Positions 62,594 through 64,000 of a stretch of DNA of 64,000 bases are shown here, one piece after another. The number at the start of each line of letters is the position of its first letter. Position 1 is the stretch's first letter. The DNA lies in NCBI RefSeq assembly GCF_003298775.1, contig NZ_QNTQ01000011.1:62001-126000 (forward strand), in the 5' to 3' direction. This DNA is from Rhodosalinus halophilus (lineage in GTDB: Bacteria; Pseudomonadota; Alphaproteobacteria; Rhodobacterales; Rhodobacteraceae). Below the pieces are notes generated by a model. That model worked only from the letters and a program-made list of their open reading frames with translations. It did no database searches and was not told where the DNA came from. Made by a program: the position numbers and the translations under genes.

Positions 62594-62622
62594 CTCGGAT
62601 CGCCTCCTTTCCCCGTTAGGCG

Positions 62623-62648
62623 AACCACCCGACGCGCGCGCAGGTTCC
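62623..62648 (-). promoter_or_regulatory. Possible EcfG-type promoter for the membrane protein
   Basis: On the minus strand GGAAC (62648-62644), 17 bases, then GGTT (62626-62623). The consensus is GGAAC-N16/17-CGTT, so one base deviates. It is correctly placed about 30 bases before the ATG at 62593. Confidence 0.35.
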
Positions 62649-63107
62649 TCAGTCCAGATCGCGGCGCATCGTCGCCATGCCGTTGCGGCGCGACAGTTCT
62701 TCGTATCCCGCGGAACGGTAGAGATGCAGCGCGGCCGGATTGTCGAGCTCGACCTTGAGCGTGATGGTCAGCGCGCCGAGCTCGCGCGCGGCCTCCTCGG
62801 CCAGTTCCGCGAGTTGCCCGCCCGTGCCGCCCCGGGAGGCCTCCTCCACGAAGACGTAGGCCAAGTGCCGCACCTCGGGGCCGACGCCCACGCGGAGCGC
62901 GAAGAAACCCACCTCACGCCCCGCCGCGTCCACGAGGTAGAAGGATTCGTCGTCCGCCTCGCCCAGCCACTTCTCTCGCCATTCGTCCGGATCGAAGGGA
63001 TGCTTGGCGCTCGGGTTCACGAGCGCGAGGTCGGCGGGGCCGGCCAGCAGCCGCGCGAGAGGCGCGAGATCGCGCTCGCGGTTGCGCCGAATGGCGAGTT
63101 CCGTCAT
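62649..63107 (-). CDS. GNAT-family N-acetyltransferase
   Basis: A 152-residue GNAT protein: MTELAIRRNRERDLAPL, the central beta strands EVGFFALRVGVGPEVRHLAYVFV, an acetyl-CoA loop in altered form (SRGGTGGQLAELAEEAA, normally Q/RxxGxG/A) and VELDNPAALHLYRSAGYEEL. The acceptor is not predictable; amino acids, antibiotics and protein N-termini are all possible. Confidence 0.85.
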   Translation of the reverse strand: MTELAIRRNRERDLAPLARLLAGPADLALVNPSAKHPFDPDEWREKWLGEADDESFYLVDAAGREVGFFALRVGVGPEVRHLAYVFVEEASRGGTGGQLAELAEEAARELGALTITLKVELDNPAALHLYRSAGYEELSRRNGMATMRRDLD

Positions 63108-63259
63108 GCCGTCCTCCGTTGCGTATCGCCGGGGCCGTGCCTCTCACGGCAGAGCCGCGAGTCCAACCCGGGCATGAACCGCCCGCCGCGGCGGCACGGT
63201 GGCCGCGCGCGGACAGAAGCGAGAGGCGCGCGGGAAAGGGACTTGCACGCATTTTCGCG

Positions 63260-63285
63260 GGAACCGAACCGTGCGATTGCGCGTT
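63260..63285 (+). promoter_or_regulatory. EcfG-type promoter of phyR
   Basis: GGAAC (63260-63264), 17-base spacer, CGTT (63282-63285), matching the alphaproteobacterial general-stress sigma factor consensus exactly. It lies 33 bases before the phyR ATG, so phyR is probably positively autoregulated. Confidence 0.75.
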
Positions 63286-63317
63286 AACACCCTGACTGGG
63301 ATTGAAGGGGAGAGACG

Positions 63318-64000
63318 ATGACCGACGCAGAACCCTCCGCGAACCGGACCGACGCGCTCGGCGAGGCGCTGCCCTATTTGCGCCGCTACGCGCGCGCGCT
63401 CACCGGTCGGCAAGCCAGCGGGGACCGTTACGCCGCCGCGGCGCTCGAGGCGCTGCTCGAGGACGATTCGGCGCTCGACCGCTTCCCCCCGCGGATCGCG
63501 CTGTTTCATGTCTTCCATCGGCTCTGGGTCAGCGCCGGCGCGCCGGTCGCGGAGACTCCCGAGGGGCTCGAGGCGGCCGCGCAGCGCCATCTGGCGCAAC
63601 TCACGCCCAACAGCCGCGAGGCGTTGCTGCTGCACGCGGTCGAGGGATTTCCCCTGGACGAACTGTCGCAGGTTCTCGAGGTGTCGCAGGAAGAGGCTCG
63701 CGACCTGGTCGAGATCGCCCGCCGCGAGATGAGCGACGTGACCGCCGGCAAGGTGCTGATCGTCGAGGACGAGGCCATCATCGCGATGGATCTCGAATCG
63801 GTCGTGGCCGACCTGGGCCACAAGGTGACCGGCGTGGCCCGCACCCGCGACCGGGCCGTCGAGCTCGCGAAGGTCGAGGCGCCCGATCTGGTCCTGTGCG
63901 ATATCCAGCTCGCGGACAATTCCTCGGGGATCGACGCCGCCAACGACATCCTCGAGGCCCTGGGCGAGCGGCCGGTGATCTTCATCACGGCGTTCCCCGA
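63318..64000 (+). CDS. phyR: General stress response regulator PhyR (partial, 3' end outside)
   Basis: 227 residues are visible. Residues about 10-137 are an EcfG-like sigma domain (PYLRRYARALTGRQASGDRY, then LAQLTPNSREALLLHAVEGF with a sigma4-like helix). From 145 a receiver domain begins: KVLIVEDEAIIAMDLESVV with the phosphoacceptor D195 in LVLCDIQLAD, and IFITAFP just before the window ends. On phosphorylation PhyR sequesters the anti-sigma factor NepR and frees EcfG. nepR and ecfG are not in the window and may follow beyond 64000. GGGGAGAG is the ribosome-binding site. Confidence 0.95.
   Translation, partial: MTDAEPSANRTDALGEALPYLRRYARALTGRQASGDRYAAAALEALLEDDSALDRFPPRIALFHVFHRLWVSAGAPVAETPEGLEAAAQRHLAQLTPNSREALLLHAVEGFPLDELSQVLEVSQEEARDLVEIARREMSDVTAGKVLIVEDEAIIAMDLESVVADLGHKVTGVARTRDRAVELAKVEAPDLVLCDIQLADNSSGIDAANDILEALGERPVIFITAFP

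Overview
This window is a gene-dense, very GC-rich piece of an alphaproteobacterial chromosome. It almost certainly comes from the Rhodobacterales (Rhodobacter/Roseobacter relatives). The pointers are a compact SAM/SAH-type riboswitch in front of metK, a class II ribonucleotide reductase, the Fur-family regulator Irr next to fabA-fabB-fabI, a PutR/putA divergent pair, the PhyR general stress regulator with an EcfG-type promoter, and the runs aroA-orf-cmk-rpsA-ihfB-lapA-trpF-orf-trpB and miaB-(ompA pair)-phoH-ybeY-corC-lnt-metK-nadE-trmB. I see no prophage, insertion sequence, CRISPR array, rRNA or plasmid gene.

Layout. 1-6.4 kb: serine hydrolase beside a decayed outer-membrane-protein remnant, a winged-helix regulator, a short-chain dehydrogenase, and the class II ribonucleotide reductase nrdJ. 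nrdJ carries an XRE-type helix-turn-helix inside the enzyme and a tRNA-shaped RNA in its 5' leader. 6.4-11.8 kb: overlapping hisS-hisZ-hisG, then a lipoamide-dehydrogenase-like flavoprotein and a coiled-coil protein. 11.8-21.5 kb: trpA, MaoC hydratase, lldD, MFS transporter, rplY, pth, DUF2332, a second serine hydrolase, DUF2237, and an EF-hand/poly-Asp exported protein paired with a membrane-anchored LuxR-type regulator. 21.6-30.2 kb: trpB, a triple palindrome, trpF, lapA, ihfB, rpsA, cmk and aroA, interrupted by two opposite-strand genes. 30.3-40 kb: trmB, nadE, metK with its riboswitch, lnt, corC, ybeY, phoH, an OmpA protein with a lipoprotein partner, and miaB. 40-48 kb: a glycosyltransferase-like protein, fabI-fabB-fabA, irr, a sulfatase-superfamily enzyme, a metallo-beta-lactamase-fold enzyme, tRNA-Leu(UAA), a TPR protein and putR. 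48-64 kb: putA, a rhomboid protease, suhB, small exported proteins, an HPF-like protein, a sirtuin, an Mla-type lipid transporter (STAS-permease, ATPase, long MCE protein, lipoprotein), a cobalt-type nitrile hydratase operon, a GNAT acetyltransferase, and phyR running off the end.

Most of the window is housekeeping: tryptophan, histidine, aromatic and fatty-acid synthesis, translation, tRNA modification and envelope biogenesis. The most unusual items are at nrdJ (the tRNA-like leader RNA with an enlarged anticodon arm, and the internal DNA-binding-type domain). After these come the three abutting palindromes between the small trp-linked gene and trpB, and a family of extragenic repeats lying between convergent genes. 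All functional statements come from reading translated sequences and motifs; no database search was run.
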